A stretch of 64,000 nt of DNA from Roseovarius sp. MMSF_3359. Its GTDB lineage: Bacteria > Pseudomonadota > Alphaproteobacteria > Rhodobacterales > Rhodobacteraceae. Position 1 is the first letter of the stretch. Each line of letters opens with the position of its first letter. A program made the translations under genes and the position numbers. Positions 25,374-33,938 of this stretch are shown here, piece after piece. Location: the NCBI RefSeq assembly GCF_030733385.1, contig NZ_JASHJC010000008.1, positions 157,914 to 221,913 on the forward strand, read 5' to 3'. The notes beneath the pieces are model-generated. The model saw only the letters and a list, made by a program, of their open reading frames with translations. It did no database searches and was not told the DNA's origin.

Positions 25374-26132
25374 ATGCAGCTTGCTGGTAAACTCGCTTTT
25401 GTCACCGGGGCGGCCTCCGGCATCGGGGCCGCAGGCGCACAGGCGCTGGCCCGCGAAGGGGCGCTTGTGATCGTCACTGACCGCGACAGCACCGGAGCCG
25501 AAACCGTGGCCGACGCGATCCGGCAGGCAGGTGGGCAGGCCGAGGCGCGCACCGTCGATGTGACCGACGATGTCGCGCTGACGGAGGCCATCGCGGAGAC
25601 GACCGAGCGGCACGGACGGCTCGACATCCTACATTCCCATGTCGGCATTCAGATCGAGGGCAAACTTGAAGACGTTAATGTTGTCGATATGGATGCCTCC
25701 TGGGCGCTCAATGTGCGCTCGCATTTCGTGGCCGCACAGGCCGCCATCGCACCGATGCGCGCGCAGGGGGGCGGCAGCATCATCATCACCTCCTCCAACT
25801 CGGGCGTTCAGTATGACCGTGGGATGATCGCCTATTGCACCACGAAACACGCCGTCCTGGCCATGACCCGACAAATGGCGGCGGATTATGCGGGCGAGAA
25901 TATCCGCTTCAACGCTCTCTGCCCCGGCTTTGTCGACACGCCCTTCAACCGCGGGTTCGAGATACAGATGGGCGGGCGCGAGAAACTCGAAGACTACGTG
26001 GCCTCTGCCATCCCGATGGGCCGTTTCGGCACCGTTGACGAGATTGCCGAGAGCGTCGTGTTCCTGGCCAGCGACAAGGCGTCCTTCATGACCGGCCATG
26101 CGCTGGTGTTGGACGGCGGCGAATGTCTCTGA
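25374..26132 (+). CDS. Short-chain dehydrogenase/reductase (SDR)
   Basis: This 252-residue classical SDR has the NAD(P)-binding motif TGAASGIG (residues 10-17), the catalytic YxxxK (YCTTK) with an upstream Ser (SSNSGVQYD), and the C-terminal block FMTGHALVLDGGECL. An acidic residue after strand 2 (TDRDS) suggests NAD preference. Position at the end of the Pot-type operon suggests that it oxidises an alcohol or reduces an aldehyde or ketone in the pathway for the imported compound. Confidence 0.9.
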   Translation: MQLAGKLAFVTGAASGIGAAGAQALAREGALVIVTDRDSTGAETVADAIRQAGGQAEARTVDVTDDVALTEAIAETTERHGRLDILHSHVGIQIEGKLEDVNVVDMDASWALNVRSHFVAAQAAIAPMRAQGGGSIIITSSNSGVQYDRGMIAYCTTKHAVLAMTRQMAADYAGENIRFNALCPGFVDTPFNRGFEIQMGGREKLEDYVASAIPMGRFGTVDEIAESVVFLASDKASFMTGHALVLDGGECL

Positions 26133-26154
26133 CCCCGCCGCCGTACCTTGTTTT

Positions 26155-27978
26155 CTAGCCGATGAACCCGCCGGATTGACGCGCCCATAGGCTCGCATAG
26201 AGCCCATCCTGCTTCAGCAGCTCCGCAGGCGGGCCATCCTCGACGATCCGGCCTTCATCCAGAACCACGACACGGTCCATCTGGGCGATGGTCGAGAGGC
26301 GATGCGCGATCGCGATCACCGTCTTGCCCTCCATCACGCCGTAAAGCGTCTTCTGGATCGCGGCCTCCACTTCGCTGTCGAGGGCCGATGTCGCCTCGTC
26401 CAGGATAAGTATCGGCGCGTTCTTGAGGATCACGCGCGCAATCGCGATCCGCTGCCGCTGCCCACCCGAGAGCTTCACGCCCCGCTCGCCGACCTGCGCG
26501 CTGTAACCCGCGCGGCCCTGCGGATCGCGCAGATCCTGGATGAACTCATGCGCTTCGGCACGTGTCGCGGCGGCGATCATCTCGGCTTCGGTGGCGTCGG
26601 GTTTGCCATAGAGGATGTTGGCCCGCACCGACCGGTGCAGGAGCGAGCTGTCCTGCGTGACCATGCCGATCTCGCCACGAAGGCTGTCCTGTGTCACCTC
26701 GGTGATGGATTTTCCATCAATCAGGATACGACCCTTTTCCGCATCCCGAAACCGCAGCAACAGGTTGACAAGGCTGGATTTTCCGGCTCCCGACCGCCCC
26801 ACAAGTCCAACTTTTTGCCCGGCGGGAATGGTCAGGGTCACATCGTTGAGCCCACCCTTGTCCCGGCCATAGTGGTGGCTGAGCTTCTCGAACCGGATCT
26901 CGGCATTCTGCACAACAAGCGGCGTAGCATCCGGCGCATCAACGACCTCCTGCGGCTTCGCGATGGAACGCAGGCTTTCGCGGATCACACCCGCATGTTC
27001 GAAGAGCTCAATCGTGACCCAGACGATCCAGCCACTCATGCCGTTCAGCCGGATCGTCAACGCCGCCGCCGCGGCGACCTGCCCGATCGACACCTCGCCC
27101 AGCGACCAGAGCCAGACCGCAGGGGCCACAACCCCCACCATCAGCACACCGTTGATGAGGTTCAGGCCAAACTCAAGCTCGGTCATCAGCCGCAGGAACC
27201 GCTGGAACCTGAGCCGCAAACGGCGCATGGCACTCAGCGCATATTGTTCTTCGCGGTCCCCATGGGAGAAGAGTTTGACCGTTTCGATATTGGCATAGGC
27301 ATCGACCACGCGGCCGGTCACGAGCGAGCGCGCATCGGACCATTTCTCGGACGCAACCGCGACCCGCATGGCGATCTTGCGCACATAGACGACATAGACG
27401 ACCAGCCAGATCACAACCGGGATCGCGAGGCGGATATCCACATCGCTCAGGATCAAGATCGCCCCGAAGACGTAGGTCAACGCGAACCAGAGCGCCTCCA
27501 ATGACAGGTACGCACTATCCTCGACCGCGGGGCCGACCTGCATGACGCGATTGGTCAGCCGCCCGGCGAAATCGTTCTGGAAAAAGCTCGACGATTGCCC
27601 CAGCAGATGCCGGTGCGCGCGCCACCGGGCCTGCTCCTGCAGGTTCGAGGCCATCGCCTGGCCCAGAAGCAGGTGATTGAGCGCGAACATGACCGGTCTC
27701 AGGAAGAGGATGAACAGGGCGGCCGCGATCACCTCGAACTTGTGACTGGCCCAAAAGGCCGCTGGCCCGGCCTCGGTCATGAGGTCGATCAACCGGCCGG
27801 AATAGAAAATCAGCCAGATCTCCATGATGGCCACGAGGAACCCCACGACGCAGATGATCGGCAACAGCTTTTTGAACGGTTGCAACTGCGACCAGAGATA
27901 GGCCCATAGGGTCCCGGGCGGTGTGGCTGCCGACACGGCGACAAACGGATTCACGATATTTTCGAATTTGCGAAACAT
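26155..27978 (-). CDS. ABC exporter, fused membrane and ATPase domains (half-transporter)
   Basis: This 607-residue protein has an N-terminal six-span ABC_membrane domain (about residues 35-330) and a C-terminal ATPase with Walker A (GRSGAGKSS), signature (LSGGQRQRIAIARV), Walker B (ILILDEATSALD) and a switch His (AIAHRLSTI). Such proteins act as homodimers or as heterodimers with a partner, exporting lipids, peptides or drugs. ATG 27978 has GGAGGG just upstream. An in-frame GTG at 28029 with GAAGGGG 7 nt before it would add 17 residues and is an equally good start. The leader region carries a short peptide ORF and alternative stems. Confidence 0.9.
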   Translation of the reverse strand: MFRKFENIVNPFVAVSAATPPGTLWAYLWSQLQPFKKLLPIICVVGFLVAIMEIWLIFYSGRLIDLMTEAGPAAFWASHKFEVIAAALFILFLRPVMFALNHLLLGQAMASNLQEQARWRAHRHLLGQSSSFFQNDFAGRLTNRVMQVGPAVEDSAYLSLEALWFALTYVFGAILILSDVDIRLAIPVVIWLVVYVVYVRKIAMRVAVASEKWSDARSLVTGRVVDAYANIETVKLFSHGDREEQYALSAMRRLRLRFQRFLRLMTELEFGLNLINGVLMVGVVAPAVWLWSLGEVSIGQVAAAAALTIRLNGMSGWIVWVTIELFEHAGVIRESLRSIAKPQEVVDAPDATPLVVQNAEIRFEKLSHHYGRDKGGLNDVTLTIPAGQKVGLVGRSGAGKSSLVNLLLRFRDAEKGRILIDGKSITEVTQDSLRGEIGMVTQDSSLLHRSVRANILYGKPDATEAEMIAAATRAEAHEFIQDLRDPQGRAGYSAQVGERGVKLSGGQRQRIAIARVILKNAPILILDEATSALDSEVEAAIQKTLYGVMEGKTVIAIAHRLSTIAQMDRVVVLDEGRIVEDGPPAELLKQDGLYASLWARQSGGFIG

Positions 27979-28028
27979 GATGCCCTCCAGCGGGCGCAGA
28001 AAAACAGAAGATGGGAAGTGAGATGGCA

Positions 28029-28079
28029 CCAAGCCACCCCTTCAGGACCAGCTTGTCAGCCTTGGCTTGGGATCCTGAA
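28029..28079 (-). promoter_or_regulatory. Two mutually exclusive stems in the exporter leader mRNA
   Basis: On the minus strand stem A pairs TTCAGGA (28079-28073) with TCCTGAA (28047-28041). Stem B pairs CCAAGCC (28070-28064) with GGCTTGG (28035-28029). The arms interleave, so they form either alternatives or a pseudoknot. Stem A begins inside the leader ORF and its 3' arm runs into the GAAGGGG ribosome-binding site (28043-28037). Stem B covers the TTG/GTG start region. The layout resembles translational attenuation. Confidence 0.5.
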
Positions 28080-28091
28080 AATTCTCATCAT
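28056..28091 (-). CDS. Short leader peptide ORF upstream of the ABC exporter
   Basis: ATG 28091 opens a twelve-codon frame encoding MMRIFRIPSQG followed by TGA. The Shine-Dalgarno AAGGAG (28102-28097) lies at ideal spacing (5 nt) and a promoter is placed directly before it. The coding stretch overlaps both alternative stems. It is probably a regulatory leader whose translation or stalling changes access to the exporter ribosome-binding site. The inducing condition is unknown. Confidence 0.5.
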   Translation of the reverse strand: MMRIFRIPSQG

Positions 28092-28116
28092 TGTCTCTCC
28101 TTCATGAGTCGCCCGA

Positions 28117-28145
28117 GTGATAGCAAAGTTCCGAAGACTTGTCAG
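28117..28145 (-). promoter_or_regulatory. Sigma-70-like promoter for leader peptide and exporter
   Basis: On the minus strand CTGACA (28145-28140) and TATCAC (28122-28117) are separated by exactly 17 bp. Transcription would start near 28110, about 20 nt before the leader ATG. The rest of the spacer up to 28275 holds nothing recognisable. Confidence 0.5.
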
Positions 28146-28275
28146 GCCCCTATCTTGCCCTAAGCGGCAGCGCGCTCACCAGATCAGATACAACCCCTTG
28201 TAATCATTACCTTTCGAAGAAGAGAGCCGTGTTCATTGGGCACCATACTGATCACCTCAACCGCATCTCTGCCAT

Positions 28276-28488
28276 TCAATTGTCGGAGGTCGCTTCCCGC
28301 TCGTCATCGTCGCTGCCCTCCGCGGCATCGGGGGTCTTCAAGGCTTCCTGCAGGGCTTGGAGGCTCTTGTGCCGTGCCGTGCAGCTTTGACATTCCTTAG
28401 TCTCCGTCACCTCTTCGGTCCCTGAGCTTTGCTGCGCCTTGCCGGCCACGGGGGCCGAGAACAGCAACAGAAGAAGAACCCATCGCAT
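28276..28488 (-). CDS. Small secreted CxxC protein, unknown function
   Basis: This 70-residue product starts at ATG 28488, 4 bp after the stop of the ferritin-like gene. It has a strong Sec signal (MRWVLLLLLFSAPVAGKA, cleavage before QQ), then a short mature chain with one CxxC (ECQSCTARHKSLQ) and an acidic C-terminal tail. It is not recognised. The CxxC could bind metal or heme-free iron, or take part in thiol chemistry in the periplasm. Context makes it the last gene of the demethylase operon. Confidence 0.6.
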   Translation of the reverse strand: MRWVLLLLLFSAPVAGKAQQSSGTEEVTETKECQSCTARHKSLQALQEALKTPDAAEGSDDDEREATSDN

Positions 28489-28492
28489 CGCG

Positions 28493-28987
28493 TCACCCGG
28501 CCCGGGCGATCCAGGCCACCGGATCGGTATCGAGATAGGCCCTGAGCGGCGCAGCACTTGCTGCGGGGTCCTGCGCCTCGATTTCCAGAAATTTGAGCGC
28601 CGCGACCTCGTGTTCGGTAAGAAACGACAACCGGGGAAGATCCGCCGCGGGTGCCATGGCCTCGAGTTTGTGAAACGACACCAGGTAGCCCGGATAGGTC
28701 TTGTTCATACCCGCCAGCAATTCGGCCCAATCCACCGTCGTCGTTTGGGCATCCTTGCGCCCCATCTTGGAGAGTTCTTCACGGGGTCGCGGGATCAGGT
28801 CGTATTGCTCCAGCAAAGGCGCCACGCCGTGGGCCGCATGACGTTCTACCTCGGCCAGCAGCAAGAGCTTCTCCCGGGCATCGGGGGCTTCGAACCTGGT
28901 GGCCAGCTCATTGAAATAGGCTTCACCCTCCACTTCTTCCTCGTAGTAGAGCAACAAGGTCTCAAGATATGTCGGATCTGCGGTCAT
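28493..28987 (-). CDS. Ferritin-like helical protein, unknown function
   Basis: This 164-residue, almost all-helical protein carries regularly spaced acidic and His residues of the ferritin-like di-iron kind: EEEVEGEAYFNELA (about 16-29), LLAEVERHAAHG (an ExxH, about 43-54) and LTEHEVAALKFLEIE (about 122-136). A di-iron or rubrerythrin-type fold is an inference; I cannot name the family. GGAGG precedes ATG 28987. It follows the first TMADH-family gene by 9 bp and probably works with it, for example in iron handling or oxidative protection of the Fe-S flavoenzymes. Confidence 0.6.
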   Translation of the reverse strand: MTADPTYLETLLLYYEEEVEGEAYFNELATRFEAPDAREKLLLLAEVERHAAHGVAPLLEQYDLIPRPREELSKMGRKDAQTTTVDWAELLAGMNKTYPGYLVSFHKLEAMAPAADLPRLSFLTEHEVAALKFLEIEAQDPAASAAPLRAYLDTDPVAWIARAG

Positions 28988-28996
28988 GGCGGCCTC

Positions 28997-31081
28997 CTAC
29001 TTCCATCGCGCCGGGGCGCTATCGTCCTGCCCCACATCCACGCGGTCATGGCGCAGTGGCATGTCATGGTCGATATCGCAGTCGAGTTCCTGCGCATAAC
29101 GATGCCCGGCATAGACCGCGGCGGCGATGATCGCGGGCCCGTTGCAGTCACCGATCCGGGTCAGGGTAAAGGGAAGGCCTTCGGGCCCCTCTGCCGCGCG
29201 AAGGTCCCGATAGAGACCGTCATTCGGGCGTCGCCCGGACACCATCACGATATTTGAAACCGGGAGGGTTTTTTCCACACCGCTATATGCACATTCCAGA
29301 ACCGCGGTACTGCCGTCAAAGCCAGTGAGGGACTGTGCCGTTTCGATGCTAACCCCCAGGCGCATCAGATGGGTCCGCACCCGCCAGCGTTCCGACGTGT
29401 TGCCCGCCCAGCGCGACACGCTGTCGGAGGCAGTGCAATAGGTCACGTCATGCCCAGCGGCCCAGACCCGCTCGGCCAGCACGCCCGCCATGTAGTAACC
29501 ATCGCCGTCGTAGACCAGCGTCGGCCCATCGGGCAGGTTGCCGTCCATGATGTCATCAGGCGTGTAGATCCTTGCGGCATCATCGCCATCGGCAATGGGG
29601 CGGAACACCTCGCCGTCAAAAACCTCCCGACGCCATGTCGCGCCCGTGGCGATGGCCACGTGATCGGCTTCGACGGCAAAGACGTCGTCGGCGCTCAGGC
29701 GGCTTTCGCGGAAGATCTCGACATTAGGCATCTCGACAAGCTGCTGCGCGCGATAATCGCGCACGCGGATGTATTCGCTCATCCCCGGCAGGGACGCTTC
29801 GCGGGTGACCCGCCCGCCGATCTCGCGCGTGGCCTCGGCCAGCATCACCTGATACCCGCGCTCACCAAGGGCACGGGCAGCTTCGAGACCCGCAGGCCCC
29901 GCCCCGACGATCAGAACACGCGCCTCCGATGCTTTCCCGGCGATGATTTCCGGATGCCAGCCGCGGCGCCATTCCTCGCCCATCGTCGGATTCTGCGTGC
30001 AGCGAATCGGCACGCTCAGGCTGTCGCCGGAGTAGCAGACATTGCAGCCGATGCATTCCCGGATCGCCGAAAGCTGCCCGGTTTCGATCTTGCGGGGCAG
30101 GAACGGATCGGCAATCGACGGGCGGGCCGCACCGATGAAATCGGTAATCCCGCGCTTGACCTGGCTGACCATCGTGTCGGGGGACGTGAAACGGCCCACG
30201 GTGACCACGGGCTTGGTCGTGACCGACTTCACCCAGGCCATGTAGGGCTCCAACGACGCTTCCTTGACGAAGCGTGACACGCCCATTTCCAGCGAGTAAT
30301 CCGCGATATTGATATCCCACAGGTCGGGCAGATCGGCCAGCATGGCCAGCATTTCGCGGCGCTCGCCATGGATCGGCTGGCCGTCCTCGCCGATTTCCTC
30401 GTCCGCCGAAAACCGGACCGCGACGGCACAGCGATCCCCAACCGCCTCCTTGGCGTCTTCGATCAACTCCCGCACAAGCCGGACGCGGTTCTCGAGACTG
30501 CCGCCATATTCATCGCTTCGGTCATTGATCCGCGGGTTCAGGAAATTCGACAGGAGATAGCCATGGGTCGCATAGACATAGACCACGTCAAACCCGGCCT
30601 CCCGCGCCCGGATCGCCGCGCGGCGGTGCCAATGCCGGAGGGTGCGGATATCTGCCTTGTCCATCGCGCGGGTCTGGAACGGGTGACCTGCGAGGTTGGG
30701 CATGCTGGCCACATCCATGGAGGGCAACCGGGTCATCAGGTTGGCCGACCGCGCGCCGCCATACCAAAGTTCCGCCCCGGCCAGCGCGCCATGTTCATGC
30801 ACCACGTCGGTCATCAGGGAATGCGCCCGCACGTCGCTATCGTCCCAGAGCGAGGCGGAGGGGTGCGGCAGGTCGTCCGACGTGGGATGGATGGAATTGT
30901 ACTCGGTACACACAACGCCCCAGCCGCCCTGCGCTTTGACGCCCCGCATCGCCGCAAGGGTCCGTGGCCTGAGATGGCCCATGCCAGTGCAATGCGGCAC
31001 CTGGTAAAACCGGTTCTTCGCGGTGACAGGGCCGATCTTCACCGGCTCGAACAGGATATCGTAACGGGGATCACGTTGCAT
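28997..31081 (-). CDS. TMADH/DgcA-family Fe-S flavoprotein demethylase, paralogue 1
   Basis: This 694-residue enzyme aligns end to end with trimethylamine dehydrogenase. It has an FMN TIM barrel with the flavin-linking Cys (YQVPHC, Cys31 here), a 4Fe-4S motif (CIGCNVC plus a later C in RCTQN), then ADP- and FAD-type Rossmann domains (VLIVGAGPAGLEAARALGER). The Tyr-x-x-His pair of the active site is kept (VYVYATHGY) and so is Tyr60 (CTEYNS). TMADH Trp264 and Asp267 are replaced by Tyr and Glu (ADYSLEMGVSRF), and Trp355 is lost. The substrate is therefore probably another N-methylated amine or betaine. It is in the BetI-like operon. Confidence 0.85.
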   Translation of the reverse strand: MQRDPRYDILFEPVKIGPVTAKNRFYQVPHCTGMGHLRPRTLAAMRGVKAQGGWGVVCTEYNSIHPTSDDLPHPSASLWDDSDVRAHSLMTDVVHEHGALAGAELWYGGARSANLMTRLPSMDVASMPNLAGHPFQTRAMDKADIRTLRHWHRRAAIRAREAGFDVVYVYATHGYLLSNFLNPRINDRSDEYGGSLENRVRLVRELIEDAKEAVGDRCAVAVRFSADEEIGEDGQPIHGERREMLAMLADLPDLWDINIADYSLEMGVSRFVKEASLEPYMAWVKSVTTKPVVTVGRFTSPDTMVSQVKRGITDFIGAARPSIADPFLPRKIETGQLSAIRECIGCNVCYSGDSLSVPIRCTQNPTMGEEWRRGWHPEIIAGKASEARVLIVGAGPAGLEAARALGERGYQVMLAEATREIGGRVTREASLPGMSEYIRVRDYRAQQLVEMPNVEIFRESRLSADDVFAVEADHVAIATGATWRREVFDGEVFRPIADGDDAARIYTPDDIMDGNLPDGPTLVYDGDGYYMAGVLAERVWAAGHDVTYCTASDSVSRWAGNTSERWRVRTHLMRLGVSIETAQSLTGFDGSTAVLECAYSGVEKTLPVSNIVMVSGRRPNDGLYRDLRAAEGPEGLPFTLTRIGDCNGPAIIAAAVYAGHRYAQELDCDIDHDMPLRHDRVDVGQDDSAPARWK

Positions 31082-31102
31082 GGCCTGTCTCCTGCTTTGG
31101 TC

Positions 31103-33172
31103 TCATTCGGCGGCCAGTTGCGGCAGTTCGCGGCGGAACGGCACCCTGTCGGGGTCATTCACTCCGCCCCCCAGTTCACGCGCGTAACGGTGTCCGGCAT
31201 AAACCGCGGCCGCAATGATCCCCGGCGCCAGGCAGTCACCGATCCGGTTGATGGATTGCGGGCCGCCCTCGGTCAGTTCCGGCCGCGCCATCAGGTCGTG
31301 GAAAAGCTGATCCACCGGCCGGCGCATCGTGACCGGCACGAAGGTGCCGCAGGCGATCTTGCGTTCGCGTTCCGTGTAGACGCAGGACAGCGTGACGTGA
31401 TCCTTGCCGATATGGACGACATTCTGCAGCGGCATGATGTTCACGTCCATTTCGATCAGGCGCTTTTGAATTCGGCCTTGTTCCAACGTGTTATGCGTCC
31501 AGTGCGACACATCCGACGACGGGGTGACTAGCGTCACCTCATGCCCCTGCCCGCGCAGAAGTTCGGCCATCAACCCACCCATGTAGTAGTGGTCATCGTC
31601 GAAGATCACGACCGGACCTTCCACGGCGTCTCCGGCGCAGATCGCGTCAGGCAGGAGAATACGCGCGGCCTCGTCCCGGTCGATGGGGGCGTGGTTTTCG
31701 CGACCGACGCCGCTGTCGCACCATTTGGCGCCGGTCGAGATGACCACGTGATCAGCCTCGAATTCCAGAACCTGCGCGGCGGTGAGACGGCTTTCGAGAT
31801 AGGTTGCGACATTGGGCATCTGGCTGATCTGGTGCTGGCGATAATCGGCAACCCGCTTCCATTCGGTGAGGCCGGGCAAGCGGCTCTCGATCGTTACACG
31901 TCCGCCCAGGGTGTCGGTCGCCTCGGCGAGGGTTACGTCATAGCCACGCTCGCCAAGGGCCCGTGCGGCCTCAAGCCCCGCGGGTCCTGCGCCCACGATC
32001 AACACGCTTTCATCCGCATGTTTCCGGTCGATACGTTCCGGATGCCATCCCCGCCGCCATTCTTCACCCATGGTCGGGTTCTGTGTGCAGCGCATCGGCA
32101 CGGAGGTGAAATCCGCCGAGACACAGATATTGCAGCCGATACATTCGCGGATGTCGTCCACGCGCCCCTCTTCGATTTTGTTCGGCAGGAACGGGTCAGC
32201 GATGGACGGACGCGCGGCCCCGATTAGGTCCAACGCCCCGGATTTGATGAGCCGGACCATCGTATCGGGCGAGGTATAGCGCCCGACCCCGACAACCGGT
32301 TTGTTGGTGACCTTTTTGACGAAGGACACGTAATCATCCTGAAACCCCTCGCTGGCAAAACGGGAGGTCACGCTGTCATTGTCCCAATCACTGACATTCA
32401 CGTCCCAGAGGTCGGGAATATCCGCCAGCATTTCGACCACATCACGGCCCTCGCCCTCGCAGTTGAGGCCATCATTGCCCATCAGTTCATCAACGCCGAA
32501 GCGTATCGCGATGCCGCAGGTATCCCCGACGGCCTCCTTGGTATCTGCCAGGATTTCACGGAAGAGGCGCACCCGGTTCTCAAGGCTGCCGCCGTACTCA
32601 TCGCCCCGGTCATTCCACCGCCGCGACAGGAAATGCGAAATCGCGTTCAGGTCATGACCCGCATAGACATAGATCACGTCGAACCCGGCGCGCCGCGCCC
32701 GCTTGGCGGCCTCGACATACCAGCGGCGCATGTTGCGAATGTCGGTCTTGTCCATCGCGCGGGCCTGGACCGGATCCATGTAGCTCACCGGGCGTGCGGA
32801 AGGGCCCATCGGGATCTCACGGCTATAGCGGTTCGGCGTCGCCAGACCGTCATAGCAGGGTTCGATCCCCGCAAGGCTGCCATGGGCGTGGATCTTATCG
32901 GTCATTTTCTGGAACACCGGCAGATCCGCATCATCCCAAAGCCGGCCCTCGATCACCGGGCTCAGCTCCGACGTGTGGTGGATTTCGACCTGCTCGGTAC
33001 AGACAACACCCCAGCCGCCCTCGGCCTTGATCCCGCGCATCTCTGCCATTGACGACGGATAGGCACGCCCCATGCCATTGCAATGCGGCACCTGGTAGAA
33101 CCTGTTGCGGGTGGTGACGGGACCGATCTTCACAGGCTCGAAGAGGATATCGTAGCGGGGGTCGCGACTCAT
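31103..33172 (-). CDS. TMADH/DgcA-family Fe-S flavoprotein demethylase, paralogue 2
   Basis: This 689-residue paralogue has the same layout: flavin Cys in YQVPHC, 4Fe-4S cluster (CIGCNIC and RCTQN) and a C-terminal dinucleotide-binding half (VLIVGAGPAGLEAARALGER). It keeps Tyr-x-x-His (VYAGHD) and the positions of Trp264 and Asp267 (SDWDNDSVTSRF), but the Tyr60 position is Gln (CTEQVEI) and Trp355 is lost. The two copies therefore have different active-site bowls and may act on successive or different methylated substrates. GGAG precedes ATG 33172. The next gene starts 21 bp downstream. Confidence 0.85.
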   Translation of the reverse strand: MSRDPRYDILFEPVKIGPVTTRNRFYQVPHCNGMGRAYPSSMAEMRGIKAEGGWGVVCTEQVEIHHTSELSPVIEGRLWDDADLPVFQKMTDKIHAHGSLAGIEPCYDGLATPNRYSREIPMGPSARPVSYMDPVQARAMDKTDIRNMRRWYVEAAKRARRAGFDVIYVYAGHDLNAISHFLSRRWNDRGDEYGGSLENRVRLFREILADTKEAVGDTCGIAIRFGVDELMGNDGLNCEGEGRDVVEMLADIPDLWDVNVSDWDNDSVTSRFASEGFQDDYVSFVKKVTNKPVVGVGRYTSPDTMVRLIKSGALDLIGAARPSIADPFLPNKIEEGRVDDIRECIGCNICVSADFTSVPMRCTQNPTMGEEWRRGWHPERIDRKHADESVLIVGAGPAGLEAARALGERGYDVTLAEATDTLGGRVTIESRLPGLTEWKRVADYRQHQISQMPNVATYLESRLTAAQVLEFEADHVVISTGAKWCDSGVGRENHAPIDRDEAARILLPDAICAGDAVEGPVVIFDDDHYYMGGLMAELLRGQGHEVTLVTPSSDVSHWTHNTLEQGRIQKRLIEMDVNIMPLQNVVHIGKDHVTLSCVYTERERKIACGTFVPVTMRRPVDQLFHDLMARPELTEGGPQSINRIGDCLAPGIIAAAVYAGHRYARELGGGVNDPDRVPFRRELPQLAAE

Positions 33173-33235
33173 AGAGGTACTCCGATCGCAAGTAGGGCGG
33201 CGGCGCGGAAAACGCGGTCGCCTGGCGGCGGGATG

Positions 33236-33907
33236 TCAGAAACTCGGCATCTTGAAATGTTGCGGAAAGACGGTCGACAGGAACCCATGCACATGTGCCC
33301 GGGCGGTCTCGCGCGAATAGCTGTCGGGATAGGTCAGGATATCAAGCCAAAGCCCGTCATAAAGTGCCTCAAGCATGTTGGCGACCTGACGCGGCGGCAT
33401 CAGTTTGTATCCGCCTTCCTCGGCAATCTTCGTGCAGAGGTCGATGGAGATATGGAACCGTTCGATGTCGATGTCTTCGATCAGCTTGCGATAGACACGG
33501 CGGCGCCCGGCCTCGCCGTAAAAGGCAAACCACACGGCCAGTTTCTTGCGCGAGCAGATGTTGCGATGAAAATGCGCATCGACAATGGCTTGCAGCTTGG
33601 CCGCCGCGCTTAGGCCTGCATCCTCATAGGCCCGGTGCCATTGTTCGTGATGCTCACGCGCAAGAAATACCAGCGTCTCTTCGAACAGCTTCTGCTTGCT
33701 CTCGAAATGGAAATTCACGATCCCGATCGACAGGCCCGCAATCTCCGTCACGGACTGCATCGTGGTGCCGCCGATCCCGTGCTTTGCAATCGACTGGATC
33801 GTCGCATCAATCAATTGCCGCCGCCGGACCTCTTTCGATTCCGTGCGCCGGGTCGGCTTGTGACCGGTTTTCTGGTTTCTGATCGTCTGGTTCATCGTCT
33901 TGCCCAT
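33236..33907 (-). CDS. TetR-family regulator, BetI-like
   Basis: This regulator of about 223 residues has an N-terminal TetR helix-turn-helix (TTMQSVTEIAGLSIGIVNFH then FESKQKLFEETL) and a C-terminal domain like BetI (PPRQVANMLEALYDGLWLDI, residues near 180-200). BetI proteins respond to choline or related quaternary amines. The start is uncertain: ATG 33907 (MGKTMNQTIRNQ) is chosen, while 33895 and 33949 are possible; none has a strong ribosome-binding site. It lies inside the operon between the ATPase gene and the demethylases, and probably acts at the palindrome at 38108-38125. Confidence 0.85.
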   Translation of the reverse strand: MGKTMNQTIRNQKTGHKPTRRTESKEVRRRQLIDATIQSIAKHGIGGTTMQSVTEIAGLSIGIVNFHFESKQKLFEETLVFLAREHHEQWHRAYEDAGLSAAAKLQAIVDAHFHRNICSRKKLAVWFAFYGEAGRRRVYRKLIEDIDIERFHISIDLCTKIAEEGGYKLMPPRQVANMLEALYDGLWLDILTYPDSYSRETARAHVHGFLSTVFPQHFKMPSF

Positions 33908-33938
33908 ATGGCCATGATAATTGCTGCGCGCATGGTTG

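Noticed and set aside
26302..27504. A 400-codon plus-strand open frame over the ABC exporter
   Set aside because: It lies wholly inside a well-supported exporter gene and shows shadow composition.
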